This document shows positions 34,452 to 44,084 of a stretch of 64,000 nucleotides of DNA, piece by piece (position 1 is the stretch's first letter; every line of letters starts with the position of its first letter). The notes under the pieces were generated by a model. The model had not been told where the DNA came from, did not search any database, and saw only the letters and a program-made list of their open reading frames with translations. Source of the DNA: Flavobacterium sp. ACN2 (lineage in GTDB: Bacteria; Bacteroidota; Bacteroidia; Flavobacteriales; Flavobacteriaceae); the NCBI RefSeq assembly GCF_002303885.1, contig NZ_MRCM01000014.1, positions 1-64,000 on the forward strand. Reading direction: 5' to 3'. The position numbers and the translations under genes were made by a program.

Positions 34452-35099
34452 TTTACTTCCATAGGCAAGATCACCGGCATCGCCAAGACCAGGAACAATG
34501 TAGTTTTTCTCATTTAGTTTTTCGTCTAGAGACGCTACCCATAAATGACAGTTTTCAGGAAGATTTTCTTCAAGATAGGCTATTCCTTCAGGAGCAGCAA
34601 TAACAACAACAATGTGTATTTCTTTTGGAGTAGCATTCTCGATTAGTTTTTTATGAACAGCTACAATTGATTGTCCTGTAGCCAGCATCGGGTCAAGAAG
34701 CAAAACGGTTTTATTATTTAGATCCGAAATGGCTTGATATTCAACACGAATTTCAAAGGCATCATCATTATTTGGGTGAAATCTGCAGGCCGAAACAAAG
34801 CTATTTTCGGCATGATCAAAATAATTTAAAAAACCATTATGAAGCGGTAATCCAGCTCGTAAAATAGGACATAAAACTAAATCCGTGTCAATTTCTGTAG
34901 TTTTCTTAATTCCAAGTGGCGTTTGAATTTCAACTTTTTTATAAGGTAAAATTTTACTCAGTTCATAAGCCATAATTTCTCCAATGCGTTCAATATTTCT
35001 ACGAAAACGCATACTGTCATTTTGAACATTTACATTTCTAATTTGTCCTAAGAAATGATTTAAAACGCTGTTATTTTCAGAGATATAATGAATTTTCAT
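34446..35099 (-). CDS. upp: uracil phosphoribosyltransferase
   Basis: A 217-residue type I phosphoribosyltransferase that makes UMP from uracil and PRPP (pyrimidine salvage). The PRPP loop is VLLLDPMLATGQSIVAVHKK. VLCPILRAGLPLHNGFLNYF and the C-terminal uracil-binding YIVPGLGDAGDLAYGSK are diagnostic. The length is normal. It starts right after a short AT-rich spacer and is divergent from the DUF4254 gene. Confidence 0.96.
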   Translation of the reverse strand: MKIHYISENNSVLNHFLGQIRNVNVQNDSMRFRRNIERIGEIMAYELSKILPYKKVEIQTPLGIKKTTEIDTDLVLCPILRAGLPLHNGFLNYFDHAENSFVSACRFHPNNDDAFEIRVEYQAISDLNNKTVLLLDPMLATGQSIVAVHKKLIENATPKEIHIVVVIAAPEGIAYLEENLPENCHLWVASLDEKLNEKNYIVPGLGDAGDLAYGSKL

Positions 35100-35180
35100 G
35101 ATGAAATTGTAATTTATTTAGAGATATAATGATGAAACGAAAAATAATTGCTTTTCTTCGCAGCATAAAAGTATAAAAAG

Positions 35181-35188
35181 TATCTTTG
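35181..35188 (+). promoter_or_regulatory. -7 promoter element of the DUF4254-GT9 unit
   Basis: TATCTTTG matches TAnnTTTG, 21 nt upstream of the DUF4254 ATG. Confidence 0.55.
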
Positions 35189-35209
35189 TATCTATAAAAA
35201 AATAAAGAC

Positions 35210-35815
35210 ATGTTTTCAAAATTAGCATATTCTGTTTTCGAGCAAAGCATTAAAGATTATCATCAGTTTGATAATGTAGATCAGCCGATCAATAATCCTT
35301 ATCCAAAAGATAAGTTCGAGCATTTGTTATATCTAAAAAATTGGATTGATACCGTTCAATGGCATTTTGAAGATATTATTCGTGACCCGCAGATTGATCC
35401 AGTTGCGGCATTAACTTTAAAAAGAAGAATCGACGCATCAAATCAGGAACGTACTGATATGGTGGAATATATTGACAGCTACTTTTTACAAAAATACAGT
35501 AATGTAAAAGTAAAAGACGGAGCAAAAATTAACTCAGAAAGTCCAGCTTGGGCTTTTGACAGATTATCGATTTTAGCCTTAAAAATTTATCATATGCATG
35601 AAGAAGCAAATCGTGCAGAAGCTTCTCAAGAGCACAGAGATAAATGTCAGGAAAAATTAAATATCCTTTTAGAGCAAAGAACAGACTTGTCTACGGCAAT
35701 TGAAGAATTATTGACAGATATCGAAAACGGAGATAAATTCATGAAAGTGTACAAACAAATGAAAATGTACAATGATGATGATTTGAACCCTGTTTTATAC
35801 CAAAATAAAAAATAA
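35210..35815 (+). CDS. DUF4254 domain protein
   Basis: A 201-residue helical soluble protein. YHQFDNVDQPINNPYPKDKF followed by LLYLKNWIDTVQWHFEDIIR, RIDASNQERTDMVEYIDSYF and INSESPAWAFDRLSILALKI match the DUF4254 pattern. The family has no proven biochemistry. Here the next gene, a GT9 glycosyltransferase, starts 4 nt after its stop, so the two very likely work in the same lipopolysaccharide-related process. Confidence 0.82.
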   Translation: MFSKLAYSVFEQSIKDYHQFDNVDQPINNPYPKDKFEHLLYLKNWIDTVQWHFEDIIRDPQIDPVAALTLKRRIDASNQERTDMVEYIDSYFLQKYSNVKVKDGAKINSESPAWAFDRLSILALKIYHMHEEANRAEASQEHRDKCQEKLNILLEQRTDLSTAIEELLTDIENGDKFMKVYKQMKMYNDDDLNPVLYQNKK

Positions 35816-35819
35816 TAAT

Positions 35820-36869
35820 TTGGCAGACTTGTCTAGCAAAATTAAGCATATAGCCGTCATGAGACTATCCGCAATGGGAGATGTCGCCATGACGGTTCCT
35901 GTTTTACGCGCCTTTGTAAAACAATATCCAACGGTAAAATTGACCGTTATTTCTCGTCCGTTTTTCAAACCTTTTTTTGAAGGAATTCCGAATCTTGAAT
36001 TTTTTGCTTTTGATGAAAAAGAAAGGCACAAAGGATTTCCAGGGCTTTTACGCCTGTATAAGGATGTAAAAAAATTAAAGATTGATGCTTTTGCGGATCT
36101 TCATAATGTTTTGAGATCTAAGGTTGTGAGTTTACTTTTCGCTTTAAGCGGAAAAAAAAGAGCAACTGTTGACAAAGGCCGTGAAGGAAAAAAAGAATTA
36201 ACGCGTGAAGAAAACAAGATTTTCGCTCAATTGCCAACCATGTTCGAAAGACATGCAAAAGTGTTTGAAGAATTAGGTTTTCCGTTAGATTTATCGAAAC
36301 CAACATTTCCTGAAAAAGCAGTTTTAAGTTCTGATATTTTAGACATTATTGGAAATGAAAATCAAAAACTAATTGGAATTGCTCCTTTTGCTCAATACGA
36401 TTCCAAGGTTTATCCTTTTGATTTGATGAAAGAATTAATTGAAAAATTAGCTGAAAATTCATCGTACAAAATTTTGCTTTTTGGCGGAGGGAAAAAAGAA
36501 ATTGAAATTTTAGATTCTCTTGCTCAACCATTTGAAAATGTAATAAATATGGCTGGAAAAATCAAGTTTCAGCAGGAATTACAATTGATCAGCAATCTTG
36601 ATGTAATGCTTTCTATGGATTCTGGAAATGCGCATATCGCAGCAATGCTTGGCGTAAAAGTCGTTACACTTTGGGGCGCGACGCATCCTTATGCAGGATT
36701 TTTGCCTTTCAATCAAAGTTTAGAAAATGCACTGACTTCAGACCGAAATCAATATCCAAAACTTCCAACTTCAGTTTATGGCAATAAAGTTGTTGAAGGA
36801 TATGAGGATGCTATGAGAACAATTTTACCGCAACAGGTTGTTGACAAAGTTGTAAAACAGCTTTCATAA
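35820..36869 (+). CDS. glycosyltransferase family 9 (heptosyltransferase-like)
   Basis: A 349-residue GT9 enzyme as in LPS core heptosyltransferases. HIAVMRLSAMGDVAMTVPVL is the conserved N-terminal acceptor motif, IGIAPFAQYDSKVYPFDLMK opens the C-domain, and SMDSGNAHIAAMLGVKVVTL is the nucleotide-sugar signature, followed by WGATHPYAGFLPF. The start is TTG at 35820, 4 nt after the DUF4254 stop; the first ATG (35859) would begin inside the conserved block and is unlikely. The sugar may not be heptose in this phylum. The unit ends at a strong hairpin terminator. Confidence 0.87.
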   Translation: MADLSSKIKHIAVMRLSAMGDVAMTVPVLRAFVKQYPTVKLTVISRPFFKPFFEGIPNLEFFAFDEKERHKGFPGLLRLYKDVKKLKIDAFADLHNVLRSKVVSLLFALSGKKRATVDKGREGKKELTREENKIFAQLPTMFERHAKVFEELGFPLDLSKPTFPEKAVLSSDILDIIGNENQKLIGIAPFAQYDSKVYPFDLMKELIEKLAENSSYKILLFGGGKKEIEILDSLAQPFENVINMAGKIKFQQELQLISNLDVMLSMDSGNAHIAAMLGVKVVTLWGATHPYAGFLPFNQSLENALTSDRNQYPKLPTSVYGNKVVEGYEDAMRTILPQQVVDKVVKQLS

Positions 36870-36874
36870 AAATA

Positions 36875-36903
36875 AAAAACTTCTCTTTATGGAGAAGTTT
36901 TTT
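36875..36903. terminator. bidirectional terminator
   Basis: ACTTCTC and GAGAAGT pair around TTTATG with A run before and six T after, between the GT9 gene and the convergent gene at 36908. Confidence 0.75.
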
Positions 36904-36907
36904 AATC

Positions 36908-37342
36908 TTAAGCAATATTTTTGCTCAAATCATATTTTTCATTGGAATCGAGGAAAGAATATCCTATTGTTTTTTTTCTTTTTTTGTTTACTATAATGGA
37001 AACAAAGTTATTTTTATTTTCAGTTGACAATAGAATATGTTCGAATTTTTGGGATGGATCTCTGTAAATCTTATAGATAAGGTCGTGATCTTTAATTTTG
37101 TTAGATAAAACTTTAGCCGATTTAAGCCTGCTTACATAAGGCCAGATATTGAAGATATTCGAATCTGTTTTTTTTACTTCTACCATTTTTTCGGTCAAAG
37201 TTGAATTGTATTTTTCTCTTTTGAGCAACTTGGGACCTTTTCTGTTTTTCATTTTTATAATAACTGCCAGAACGCAAAGCGAAGCAGTTACAACCAGCAT
37301 AATAAATAGGTATAAATGAAAGTGTTGAACGTGAGCTGTCAT
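36908..37342 (-). CDS. unknown protein with one N-terminal membrane helix
   Basis: A 144-residue protein I do not recognise. It has one membrane helix (about residues 8-29, FHLYLFIMLVVTASLCVLAV) and then a strongly basic cytoplasmic domain (KMKNRKGPKLLKREKYNS). The rest is a mixed Lys/Asn-rich domain ending GYSFLDSNEKYDLSKNIA. No catalytic motif is seen. It is alone on the minus strand and ends at a shared terminator. It is longer than chance for this base composition and has a credible start. Confidence 0.6.
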   Translation of the reverse strand: MTAHVQHFHLYLFIMLVVTASLCVLAVIIKMKNRKGPKLLKREKYNSTLTEKMVEVKKTDSNIFNIWPYVSRLKSAKVLSNKIKDHDLIYKIYRDPSQKFEHILLSTENKNNFVSIIVNKKRKKTIGYSFLDSNEKYDLSKNIA

Positions 37343-37481
37343 GATATTTAATGTTTAAATGTTTGACAAATTTGATTTAGCTCCACAAATTCTCAGATTA
37401 CGAGATTAAGATTGCCATAATTATACCTCTAATTTAATGAAAAACCAGCAATATTTCGCCAAAATTTTGCTTTTATTTCAA

Positions 37482-37796
37482 TTAGAACCAAATCTTCTCA
37501 TTACGGCAGCGACTGTAAATGTAACTTTTTAAATTTGCAATAGTTTCCTGATAATTTGGTGCGTCATAACCGTAGCGTTCATGTTCCATTTGTTCTCTTT
37601 CGATGGCATCACACCCTTTTATAACCTCTTTGATCATGTCGAATAAAGCAAGTTCTTTATTGTCGGTTTTTTGAAATTTAAATTCAACGATTTCATCCTG
37701 AAGTTCTTCGCAGTAATCAACCAGCTTCATAACTTCTGGTTCTTCCAAAAGATATTCTTTATTTCTAAAAATTTCTCGTACAGATTTCATATTCAA
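37482..37796 (-). CDS. conserved-looking small soluble protein of unknown function
   Basis: A 104-residue acidic helical protein. EYLLEEPEVMKLVDYCEELQ and DEIVEFKFQKTDNKELALFD are followed by Cys/Tyr-rich motifs and the end SYIYSRCRNEKIWF. I recall similar lone genes in Flavobacterium but no domain name. Met1 or Met3 could be the start; no promoter element decides. The spacing to either neighbour is over 100 nt, so it is probably monocistronic. Confidence 0.65.
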   Translation of the reverse strand: MNMKSVREIFRNKEYLLEEPEVMKLVDYCEELQDEIVEFKFQKTDNKELALFDMIKEVIKGCDAIEREQMEHERYGYDAPNYQETIANLKSYIYSRCRNEKIWF

Positions 37797-37889
37797 TTAA
37801 TTTTCAACTTTTTAAATTCCAAATTCCAAGTTACATCTTTATCGAAGTTTTAAACTTTGACAAAGAGTAGAAACGCAATTAAACAAAAA

Positions 37890-37929
37890 AAATTCCAAAT
37901 CCCAATTGAAAGATTGGAATTTGGAATTT
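37890..37929 (-). terminator. terminator of the ferredoxin-type reductase gene
   Basis: AATTCCAAATCCCAAT and ATTGGAATTTGGAATT pair with a single wobble around a 6-nt loop; the minus-strand side reads into a run of T. Confidence 0.65.
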
Positions 37930-37950
37930 TTGATATTGGAATTTGATTGA

Positions 37951-39003
37951 CTAAACGTCGTCGTAATCAACATAAATAGTTTCTGAAGTTGGATGCGCCT
38001 GACAAGTCAAAATTAAACCTTCAGCAATTTCGCTATCTGTTAAAATAGAATTTTTAGTCATTTCTGCACTTCCTTTTGTAACACGACCTAAACAGCTGCT
38101 GCAAATTCCGCCTTGGCAAGAATAAGGAGCGTCAACGCCTTGTTTTAGGGCTGCATCAAGAATAGTTTGTTTTTTAGACATTTCAAAAGTAACTTCTTCA
38201 TCATCTACTAAAACGGTAATTTTTGTATGTCCTTCCTGAGAACCTTGAATTGCATGTTCTTCAGAAGAACTAGTAAAAAGCTCAAATTTAATTGCAGATT
38301 CTTTTACATTTTTTTCTTTCAAAACATTAGAAACAGTGTTAATCATGTCTTCTGGCCCGCAAAGGAAAAATTTATCAAATTGAAGCTCTTTGTGTTTGTT
38401 GTTTAAAACAAAATTTACAGCCGATTTTTCAATTCTTCCAAATAAAGCATTTTCGGCTTTTGCTTGGCTGTAAACATAATGCACAAAAAATCTGCCTACG
38501 TATTGTAATTGTAAATCGTGAAGTTCTTGGTGAAAGATAGTACTTTCTGGAGTTTTGTTTCCGTAAACCAATACAAATGAGCTTTTTGGCTCATTTTTTA
38601 GAACCGATTTTATAATAGAAAGAACTGGTGTAATTCCGCTTCCTGCAACAAATGCTGCGTAGTTTTTTTGTCTTTCGGCATCTGGCTCAAAAGTAAATTT
38701 ACCTTCTGGCTGACCAACTTCAAGAACATCTCCTGCTTTTAGTTTTGTATTAGCAAACTGAGAAAAAAGACCGTTTTTTACTGCTTTTACAGCAATTCTT
38801 AATTCGCCGCTGTCTGGTGCAGAGCAAATAGAATAAGCACGTCTAATTTCTTGGTTATCAAGAGTTAGTTTTAAATTTATATATTGGCCTGCTATAAATT
38901 TATAGTCAGATTTTAGTTCTTCAGGAACATTAAAAAGAATAGAAACAGCATCTGCAGTCTCACGTTTAACCTCTTTAATTATAAGTTTTAAGAATGAAGG
39001 CAT
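37951..39003 (-). CDS. ferredoxin-NADP reductase-type flavoprotein with C-terminal 2Fe-2S domain (PaaE-like)
   Basis: A reductase of about 350 residues from the start I prefer. An FAD-binding domain has RRAYSICSAPDSGELRI, an NAD(P) domain has FVAGSGITPVLSIIKSVL and FFLCGPEDMINTVSNVL, and a plant-type ferredoxin tail has PYSCQGGICSSCLGRV plus a distal Cys in LTCQAHP (four ligands). The order matches PaaE of the phenylacetyl-CoA epoxidase system, but homologues also serve other oxygenases and desaturases. I choose the ATG at 39003 (MPSFLKLIIKEV), because a TACTTTTG promoter element at 39019-39026 lies downstream of the alternative start at 39030. No paaABC genes are near. Confidence 0.85.
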   Translation of the reverse strand: MPSFLKLIIKEVKRETADAVSILFNVPEELKSDYKFIAGQYINLKLTLDNQEIRRAYSICSAPDSGELRIAVKAVKNGLFSQFANTKLKAGDVLEVGQPEGKFTFEPDAERQKNYAAFVAGSGITPVLSIIKSVLKNEPKSSFVLVYGNKTPESTIFHQELHDLQLQYVGRFFVHYVYSQAKAENALFGRIEKSAVNFVLNNKHKELQFDKFFLCGPEDMINTVSNVLKEKNVKESAIKFELFTSSSEEHAIQGSQEGHTKITVLVDDEEVTFEMSKKQTILDAALKQGVDAPYSCQGGICSSCLGRVTKGSAEMTKNSILTDSEIAEGLILTCQAHPTSETIYVDYDDV

Positions 39004-39018
39004 GATAGAATTTTTATG

Positions 39019-39026
39019 CAAAAGTA
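39019..39026 (-). promoter_or_regulatory. -7 promoter element deciding the reductase start
   Basis: TACTTTTG on the minus strand, 15 nt upstream of the ATG at 39003 and inside the longer frame that begins at 39030. Confidence 0.55.
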
Positions 39027-39089
39027 GCAAACCACTATTAAAATTTTAGCACGAAATTATTTTTTTTAACTTTTTTTGTAACGTTTTCC

Positions 39090-39097
39090 TACATTTG
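39090..39097 (+). promoter_or_regulatory. -7 promoter element of the DUF5687-ABC unit
   Basis: TACATTTG matches TAnnTTTG, 34 nt upstream of the DUF5687 ATG. Confidence 0.4.
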
Positions 39098-39131
39098 GTC
39101 TCTTACTACAAAAATATTAAAACCATAAACC

Positions 39132-40592
39132 ATGATTAAGAAGTTTATTTATCTCGAATGGAAGGCCTTTATTCGGTCTGCATCTTTCGGTAAAAATCTA
39201 ACAATGAAAATAATAATAGGTTTTTTGATGATCTATTTTTCATTAATTTTTATTGCTATGGGAGTGGGGGCATTTTATATGCTTAAGGAAATGAATTTGG
39301 AACCTCTGGCAACTTTAAACAAATTTCTAATTTATTATTTTCTAGGCGATTTAGTAATTCGATTGTTATTACAGTCAATTCCTGTATTGAACATCAAACC
39401 TTTGCTAGCTCTTCCTTTAAAGAAAACAACCATTGTTCATTTTTCTTTAGGCAAAACCATTTTATCTTTTTTTAACTGGATACACGCTTTATTTTTTATT
39501 CCATTTACAGTTGTCCTAATTTTAAACGGATATGATGTTGTACAAATTATTTTTTGGCATTTGGGAGTAATGTCTATTATTTACATTAACAATTTTCTCA
39601 ATATTATTTTAAGCAATATCGATAGATTATTTGCTCTTTTTCTACTGCTAATTGTAGTTCTAGGAGGTGCACAGTATTATCAATTGTTTGATATTACGCA
39701 GTTTACAACTCCATTTTTTCAAAGCTTTTATGAAATAGATGGATTGTTCTTGATTCCGATTCTAGTATTATTTGCGTTGCATTATTTTACATTTAAGTAC
39801 TTCGAAAAGAATTTATATCTCGATGCAGGACTTTCTGTCAAACATGATGTTGCCTCTACAGAAAATCTTTCTTGGCTAAATCAGTTTGGTACTTTGGGCA
39901 CTTTCCTTAAAAATGACATTAGACTCATCAAAAGAAATAAAAGATCAAAAACTACTATAGTAATGAGTGTGATCTTTTTATTCTACGGAATGATTTTTTT
40001 CGGAAATACACATCAACCGGCAGCTATGCAAATTTTTGCTGGAATATTTGTTTCGGGTGGATTTCTATTTGTCTTCGGACAGTTTGTACCTAGCTGGGAT
40101 AGTTCATATTATCAATTAATGATGACGCAGAATATTCCGTATAGAGGTTATATTACCGCAAAATGGTGGCTAATTGTAATTGCTACTTTTATTTCTACAA
40201 TTCTAGCATCTTTTTATCTTTTTTACGGATGGGAAGTTTATCTCACCATTGTAGTTGGTGCAATTTATAATATTGGAGTTAATTCTCATTTGGTGCTTTT
40301 GGGTGGTGCTTTTACTAAAACACCAATTGATTTAGGCAGTGCTGGTGGCGCTTTTGGAGATAAAAAAGCATTTAATATAAATTCGATGCTTCTGTCTTTG
40401 CCAAAAATATTCCTTCCTTTATTATTGTATTGGCTTGGACTTCGTTTTGCAGATAAAACTGTAGCATTAAGCTTGGTTGCAGGAGCAGGAATTTTGGGTT
40501 TTATCTTTAAAGAAAAAGTATTTTCATCAATAGAAAAGAGGTACAAAAAAGAAAAGTATAGTACAATAAGTGCTTATAAACAAAAGGGTTAA
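39132..40592 (+). CDS. DUF5687 family ABC-type export permease
   Basis: A 486-residue membrane protein with about eleven to twelve helices (FLMIYFSLIFIAMGVGAFYM; SVIFLFYGMIFFGNTHQPAA). It starts FIYLEWKAFIRSASFGKNLT, the DUF5687 pattern, and has an SWDSSYYQLMMTQNIPYRGY segment between helices. The partner ATP-binding subunit is encoded 81 nt downstream, as expected for an export permease. The substrate is unknown. The ends carry basic cytoplasmic residues, consistent with inner-membrane placement. Confidence 0.82.
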   Translation: MIKKFIYLEWKAFIRSASFGKNLTMKIIIGFLMIYFSLIFIAMGVGAFYMLKEMNLEPLATLNKFLIYYFLGDLVIRLLLQSIPVLNIKPLLALPLKKTTIVHFSLGKTILSFFNWIHALFFIPFTVVLILNGYDVVQIIFWHLGVMSIIYINNFLNIILSNIDRLFALFLLLIVVLGGAQYYQLFDITQFTTPFFQSFYEIDGLFLIPILVLFALHYFTFKYFEKNLYLDAGLSVKHDVASTENLSWLNQFGTLGTFLKNDIRLIKRNKRSKTTIVMSVIFLFYGMIFFGNTHQPAAMQIFAGIFVSGGFLFVFGQFVPSWDSSYYQLMMTQNIPYRGYITAKWWLIVIATFISTILASFYLFYGWEVYLTIVVGAIYNIGVNSHLVLLGGAFTKTPIDLGSAGGAFGDKKAFNINSMLLSLPKIFLPLLLYWLGLRFADKTVALSLVAGAGILGFIFKEKVFSSIEKRYKKEKYSTISAYKQKG

Positions 40593-40673
40593 TTAGATAA
40601 ATTGTCAATTTGAAAATGAGATAATTATCTCCATTTTATATCTAAAATCTGAAATCAACAATCTAAAATTATT

Positions 40674-41369
40674 ATGATACAAGTAAATCAGCTTTCAAAA
40701 ACATATAACGGAACAACAGTTTTAAACATTAATAATCTAGAAATTCCAAAAGGACAAAGTTTTGGATTGGTGGGAAATAACGGAGCAGGAAAAACAACTT
40801 TTTTCAGTTTGCTTCTTGATCTAATCCAGCCATCAACAGGATATATAAAAAGTAATGACATTCAGGTAAATACAAGCGAGAATTGGAAATCTTTTACGGG
40901 ATCTTTTTTAGACGAAAATTTCCTTATCGGATATTTAACTCCAGAAGAATACTTTTATTTTATTGGTGATTTACGCAATCAGAATAAGGCAGATATTGAT
41001 GCATTGCTAGCAAAACACGAAGAGTTTTTTAACGGAGAAATTTTGAACAACAAAAAATACCTTCGCGATCTATCAAAAGGAAACCAGAAAAAAGCAGGTA
41101 TTATTGCCACACTTATTGGTAATCCTGAAGTTGTAATTTTAGATGAGCCTTTTGCAAATTTAGATCCCACAACAGTGAGCCGATTAAAAAAAATTATCAA
41201 AGAATTAGCCGACGATCCAAATGTAACGGTTTTGGTTTCAAGCCATGATTTACAGCATACTGTAGAAGTTTGCAATCGTATTGTGGCGCTTAATAAGGGC
41301 GAAATTGTTAAAGATATTCAGACCTCAGAAGAAACCTTACAAGAACTAGAATTATTTTTTGCGGTGTAA
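40674..41369 (+). CDS. ABC transporter ATP-binding protein
   Basis: A 231-residue ABC ATPase. Walker A is GLVGNNGAGKTTFF, the signature is LSKGNQKKAGI (a common variant of LSGGQ), Walker B with the catalytic Glu is VVILDEPFANLDPTT, and the H-loop is VSSHDLQ. The layout is of the export-type ABC-2 group that pairs with permeases such as the DUF5687 protein upstream. The exported substrate is unknown. It precedes sprE by 90 nt, but sprE probably has its own transcript. Confidence 0.92.
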   Translation: MIQVNQLSKTYNGTTVLNINNLEIPKGQSFGLVGNNGAGKTTFFSLLLDLIQPSTGYIKSNDIQVNTSENWKSFTGSFLDENFLIGYLTPEEYFYFIGDLRNQNKADIDALLAKHEEFFNGEILNNKKYLRDLSKGNQKKAGIIATLIGNPEVVILDEPFANLDPTTVSRLKKIIKELADDPNVTVLVSSHDLQHTVEVCNRIVALNKGEIVKDIQTSEETLQELELFFAV

Positions 41370-41459
41370 GAATTTCTATATTTCAAAAAGAAGCGTATTT
41401 TTACAAATGAATATACTAAAACCAATTTTTAGTAGTTATCTGTTTTAAACTCTTTTCTA

Positions 41460-44072
41460 TTGAAAAAGAATACTCTTAAATATAGTTTTACTTTCGTTTT
41501 TTTATTCTTTTTGATAGCTTGTTCTACCAAAAAAAATACCTTTTTGGCTCGAAGTTCTCACTCGATTGGGACAAAATACAACATTCTTTACAATGGAGGA
41601 ATTGGTTTAGACAAAGGTTTAAAGTCCATTCAGGCCAATAACGAAGATAATTTCTGGAAACAACTGCCAATTGAAAAAATGCAGTTTGATGAAAATTTTT
41701 CTGAAGGAGAAAAAGCTAAAAACCCTGATTTTGAAAAAGCAGAAACCAAAGCTACAAAAGCCATTCAGAAACACTCCATGAATATTGGAGGAAGAGAAAG
41801 AAACTGGCAGATTGATGAAGCTTATCTTATGCTTGGAAAAGCAAGATATTACGATCAGCGTTTTATTCCAGCAATTGAGGCTTTCAACTATATTTTATAC
41901 AAATATCCTGAAAGCAATAATATTTATACGGCAAAAATCTGGCGCGAAAAAACCAATATGCGCTTAGGTAATGACGCGATTGCTCTTAAGAATATCAAAA
42001 TTTTACTTAAAAAAACAGATTTAGATAAACAAACTTATGCAGATGCCAACGCACTTTTGGCAGAAGCTTTTCTAAATCTGGAACAAAAAGACAGTGCTGT
42101 TTCTAGACTTAGAGTTGCAGAACAATTTACTCGAAATAATGAAGAACGAGCGAGATATCGTTTTATACTTGGCCAAATGTATCAGGCAGAAGGAAAACGT
42201 GACAGTGCCATTTATTTTTATGATGCGGTTATTGATTTAAACAGAAAAGCAGATCGTAAATACATGATGCACGCATACGCGAAAAAAGCACAGATGTTTG
42301 ATTATGGAAAAGATAATGATACGATTTTCTTAAAAACATTTAATAAATTGGTGACTGATCGTGAAAATCGTCCTTATTATGATGTTCTTTTTTATGAAAT
42401 GGGAGTTTATTATGATAAAAAGAAAGATCAAGAAAATGCATTAACATTTTACAATAAGTCTTTAGGAAGAAAATCTAAAGATCCGTATTTAATGGCTTCT
42501 GCTTATAGAAACATTGGAAACATGTATTTTAAAAATACAGATTATTCGATGGCGGCAAAGTATTATGATAGTACTTTGGTTAAACTGGATCCTAAAACAA
42601 GAGAATTTGCATTTATAGAAAAAAACAGAAAAAATCTGGATGACGTAATTAAGTACGAAGCTATTGCAAAACGCAATGACAGTATTATTAAAGTATATAA
42701 TCTGCCACCAAACGATAAGAAAGCTTATTTCGAAAATTATATTGCAGAACTTAAAAAGAAGGACGAAGCAAAAAAACTTTTAGAAGAAAAGGAAAAAGAA
42801 CGATTAGCTAATATTGATCGAAATTCTCAAGCAGATTTTTCAGGAAATGGAGCTGTTAATCCTAATTCTTTAGGTAAACCAGTAGAACCAGAAGGAGTTG
42901 GAATGCCTCCTGGAGGAAATGATAATGCCAGTTCATTCTATTTTTATAATCCAACAACAGTTGCTTACGGAAAACTACAGTTTAAAAAAATGTGGGGTAG
43001 TAGAACTATGGGCGGAAACTGGCGATTGTCAGGTATAAAAGGCGCAAATAGCGATGCTATGAATGATACGATTTCTACTAAAGAAGTTGCCAATGTGCTC
43101 AATGACACAATTGTACCAGAAAAATATACTGTAGCCTATTATGTAAAACAGCTTCCAAGTTCTCAAACTGCAATGGATAGTATTGGCAAAGAGCGTAATT
43201 TTTCATACTATCAATTAGGACTTATATATAAGGAGAAGTTTAAAGAATATAATTTGGCTAGCGACAAACTAGAACAGCTGCTTCAGAACAATCCTGAAGA
43301 AAAACTGGTATTGCCATCAATGTATAATTTGTACAAAATTTATCAAATTACAAATCCGGCAAAAGCCGAAGCTATAAAAGCCGAGATTTCATCTAAATAT
43401 CCAGATTCGAGATATGCTCACATTTTAAACAATAAAGAAGACGATCCAAATTCTAGTCCAGACAAAGAATATCAAAAATGGTATAAACTTTTTGAAGAAG
43501 AACATTTTGATGAAGTCTTGGCGAATATTGATAATCTAATTAATCAATATTCTGGAGATGATATTGTTTCAAAATACGAATTGCTAAAAGCCAATACTTC
43601 AGGAAAAGTATATGGTTTAGAAGCCTATAAAAAAGGACTTGAGAACGTTGCAGATAATTACCCAAATAGTGAAGAAGGTAAAAATGCAAGAGAGATCTTA
43701 GAAAAACAAGTTCCTGTTTTGGAGAAACTTAACTTTACAACAACAGATACTAAAAATTGGAAAATAGTATATCGTGTTGCAAACAACGATACAAAAGCGG
43801 TTAAAAGAATAGAAGAAGCAATTAGAGTGTTTTTATTAGTTGAAAACTACGAAAGATTGACAACATCTCTAGATAAATACAATAAAACAGAAAGTTTTGT
43901 AGTTATTCATGGTTTAAAATCTGAAGCTTATGCAAATGATATTGCTGGAGTTTTCAGAGAAGATAAGAAATATAAAATCCCAGATCAAGCAATAATTATA
44001 TCAAATGATAATTACAAAATTGTTCAGATTAAAAAAAATCTAGACGCATACCTTACCCCGAAAACCCCTTAA
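41460..44072 (+). CDS. sprE: gliding motility/T9SS lipoprotein SprE
   Basis: An 870-residue TPR lipoprotein. The lipoprotein signal ends at Cys21 (FLFFLIACSTKK). RSSHSIGTKYNILYNGGIGL is a Bacteroidota SprE hallmark; TPR-like helical repeats run through about residues 110-380 and 590-750, with a Pro/Gly/Asn-rich spacer around 465-490. SprE is required in F. johnsoniae for full gliding and T9SS secretion, and its product there is about this length. The start is TTG at 41460. Downstream lie bactofilin (12 nt after the stop) and the ATP synthase genes, the gene order I recall for F. johnsoniae. Confidence 0.88.
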   Translation: MKKNTLKYSFTFVFLFFLIACSTKKNTFLARSSHSIGTKYNILYNGGIGLDKGLKSIQANNEDNFWKQLPIEKMQFDENFSEGEKAKNPDFEKAETKATKAIQKHSMNIGGRERNWQIDEAYLMLGKARYYDQRFIPAIEAFNYILYKYPESNNIYTAKIWREKTNMRLGNDAIALKNIKILLKKTDLDKQTYADANALLAEAFLNLEQKDSAVSRLRVAEQFTRNNEERARYRFILGQMYQAEGKRDSAIYFYDAVIDLNRKADRKYMMHAYAKKAQMFDYGKDNDTIFLKTFNKLVTDRENRPYYDVLFYEMGVYYDKKKDQENALTFYNKSLGRKSKDPYLMASAYRNIGNMYFKNTDYSMAAKYYDSTLVKLDPKTREFAFIEKNRKNLDDVIKYEAIAKRNDSIIKVYNLPPNDKKAYFENYIAELKKKDEAKKLLEEKEKERLANIDRNSQADFSGNGAVNPNSLGKPVEPEGVGMPPGGNDNASSFYFYNPTTVAYGKLQFKKMWGSRTMGGNWRLSGIKGANSDAMNDTISTKEVANVLNDTIVPEKYTVAYYVKQLPSSQTAMDSIGKERNFSYYQLGLIYKEKFKEYNLASDKLEQLLQNNPEEKLVLPSMYNLYKIYQITNPAKAEAIKAEISSKYPDSRYAHILNNKEDDPNSSPDKEYQKWYKLFEEEHFDEVLANIDNLINQYSGDDIVSKYELLKANTSGKVYGLEAYKKGLENVADNYPNSEEGKNAREILEKQVPVLEKLNFTTTDTKNWKIVYRVANNDTKAVKRIEEAIRVFLLVENYERLTTSLDKYNKTESFVVIHGLKSEAYANDIAGVFREDKKYKIPDQAIIISNDNYKIVQIKKNLDAYLTPKTP

Positions 44073-44084
44073 ATCTTAACCGCC

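Noticed and set aside
39004-39030. Longer N-terminus (MLLLHKNSI) for the ferredoxin-type reductase
   Set aside because: A TACTTTTG promoter element lies downstream of that start, and family similarity begins at MPSFLKL.
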